A DNA stretch of 6,450 nucleotides. Origin: Acinetobacter sp. UBA6641 (GTDB taxonomy: Bacteria > Pseudomonadota > Gammaproteobacteria > Pseudomonadales > Moraxellaceae). The position numbers and the translations under genes were made by a program. Below the pieces are notes generated by a model. The model was not told the origin of the DNA. It was given only the letters and a program-made list of their open reading frames with translations, and did not search any database. Below, one piece after another: positions 5,978 to 6,450 of the stretch. The stretch covers positions 1-6,450 of the forward strand of contig DKLL01000267.1 of NCBI GenBank assembly GCA_002455755.1, read 5' to 3'. Numbering within the stretch: position 1 is the stretch's first letter; every line of letters begins with the position of its first letter.

Positions 5978-6450
5978 ACTGTTTGCGATTTATGGGGCAT
6001 CGGGCTGTGGGCGTAGTCTCATGCCGGTGGCACGGCAGCAATTGGCCCGTGAACAAGACAGTTCTGAAATTGTCTTTATTGATGATGCCTTAATTGAGGT
6101 GGCTTCAGTGAATGGTCATCGTGCCATGAACTATCAGCACTTTTTGAATGAAACGGCAGATGCCAAAGCTGTACAAATTGCGATTGCCAATAGCCGTGTG
6201 CGGGAAAAAATTGCCCAGCGTCTAGAAGCAGACGGCATTTCACTGTGGACGATTCAGGCCGATAATGTGGTCTTGATGGATCAAGCCGAAATTGCCGCAG
6301 GTGCAGCCTTGAGTCCATTTGTGACTATTACCTCGAATATTAAAATTGGAAAATGCTTCCACGCCAATTTATACAGCTATGTCGAGCATGATTGCATCAT
6401 TGGGGATTTCGTTACTTTTGCACCAGGCGTAAAATGCAACGGCAATATTC
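5970..6450 (+). CDS. pglD: PglD-like UDP-amino-sugar N-acetyltransferase (3' end outside window)
   Basis: The first 160 residues of an acetyltransferase expected to use acetyl-CoA to N-acetylate UDP-4-amino-4,6-dideoxy-GlcNAc, giving UDP-N,N'-diacetylbacillosamine. The N-terminal UDP-sugar-binding domain shows FAIYGASGCGRSL (Gly9, Gly12, Gly14), then VFIDD and AIANSRVREKIAQRL. The left-handed beta-helix starts near residue 100 (VVLMDQAEIAAGAAL, NIKIGKCFHANLYSYV). His140 in VEHDCIIGDF is the expected catalytic base. Full PglD proteins are about 195-220 residues, so only the last coils and the GxPAK end are missing. It starts at ATG 5970, 8 bases inside the preceding gene and in a different frame, with GGAA at 5959-5962 seven bases upstream. 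It resembles WeeI of the A. venetianus wee cluster in context. An aminotransferase and a 4,6-dehydratase would be expected to follow. A related N-acyltransferase using another acyl donor is the main alternative. Confidence 0.88.
   Translation, partial: MTKLFAIYGASGCGRSLMPVARQQLAREQDSSEIVFIDDALIEVASVNGHRAMNYQHFLNETADAKAVQIAIANSRVREKIAQRLEADGISLWTIQADNVVLMDQAEIAAGAALSPFVTITSNIKIGKCFHANLYSYVEHDCIIGDFVTFAPGVKCNGNI

Overview
This window is the central-to-distal part of a surface-polysaccharide (capsule, K-type, or O-antigen-like) biosynthesis cluster, entirely on the + strand. The best guess for the source is Acinetobacter or a close relative in Moraxellaceae. The end of a Wzx flippase, two acyltransferases, three GT4 glycosyltransferases, a small PglC-type initiating transferase and a PglD-type acetyltransferase fit the wzx / atr / gtr / itr / amino-sugar layout of Acinetobacter K loci and the wee cluster of A. 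venetianus. The genus is an inference, because no housekeeping gene is present. GC judged from sampled lines is roughly mid-40s percent in the glycosyltransferases and lower in the flippase.

Layout. 1-759: 3' part of wzx, open at the left edge. 756-1352: hexapeptide-repeat acyltransferase, overlapping wzx by ATGA. 1353-1439: an 87-base gap, the largest in the window, with no convincing promoter or terminator. 1446-1994: a second acyltransferase of a different subfamily. 2018-3136, 3133-4233 and 4230-5369: three GT4 glycosyltransferases linked by 4-base ATGA overlaps. 5369-5977: PglC-like phosphoglycosyl transferase, starting in a TGATG junction. 5970-6450: PglD-like N-acetyltransferase, overlapping by 8 bases and cut by the right edge. 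No gene-free stretch exceeds 300 bases, and no RNA gene, mobile element, CRISPR array or tandem repeat was seen.

How the genes work together (inference from families). The PglD-like enzyme would finish UDP-N,N'-diacetylbacillosamine (UDP-QuiNAc4NAc). The PglC-like protein would load that sugar phosphate onto undecaprenyl phosphate. The PglA-like GT4 (4230-5369) would add the second sugar, and the other two GT4 enzymes later ones. The acyltransferases would decorate the repeat unit, and Wzx would flip it to the periplasm. A Wzy polymerase and the aminotransferase and dehydratase of the bacillosamine pathway are not in the window; they are expected upstream and downstream respectively.

I found no clearly undescribed system. 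The points most worth a second look are the pglA-pglC-pglD gene order shared with protein-glycosylation loci, the differing residues in the PglD nucleotide-binding motifs, a GT4 with Gln in place of the second Glu of EX7E, and a 16-codon frame in the one real gap.
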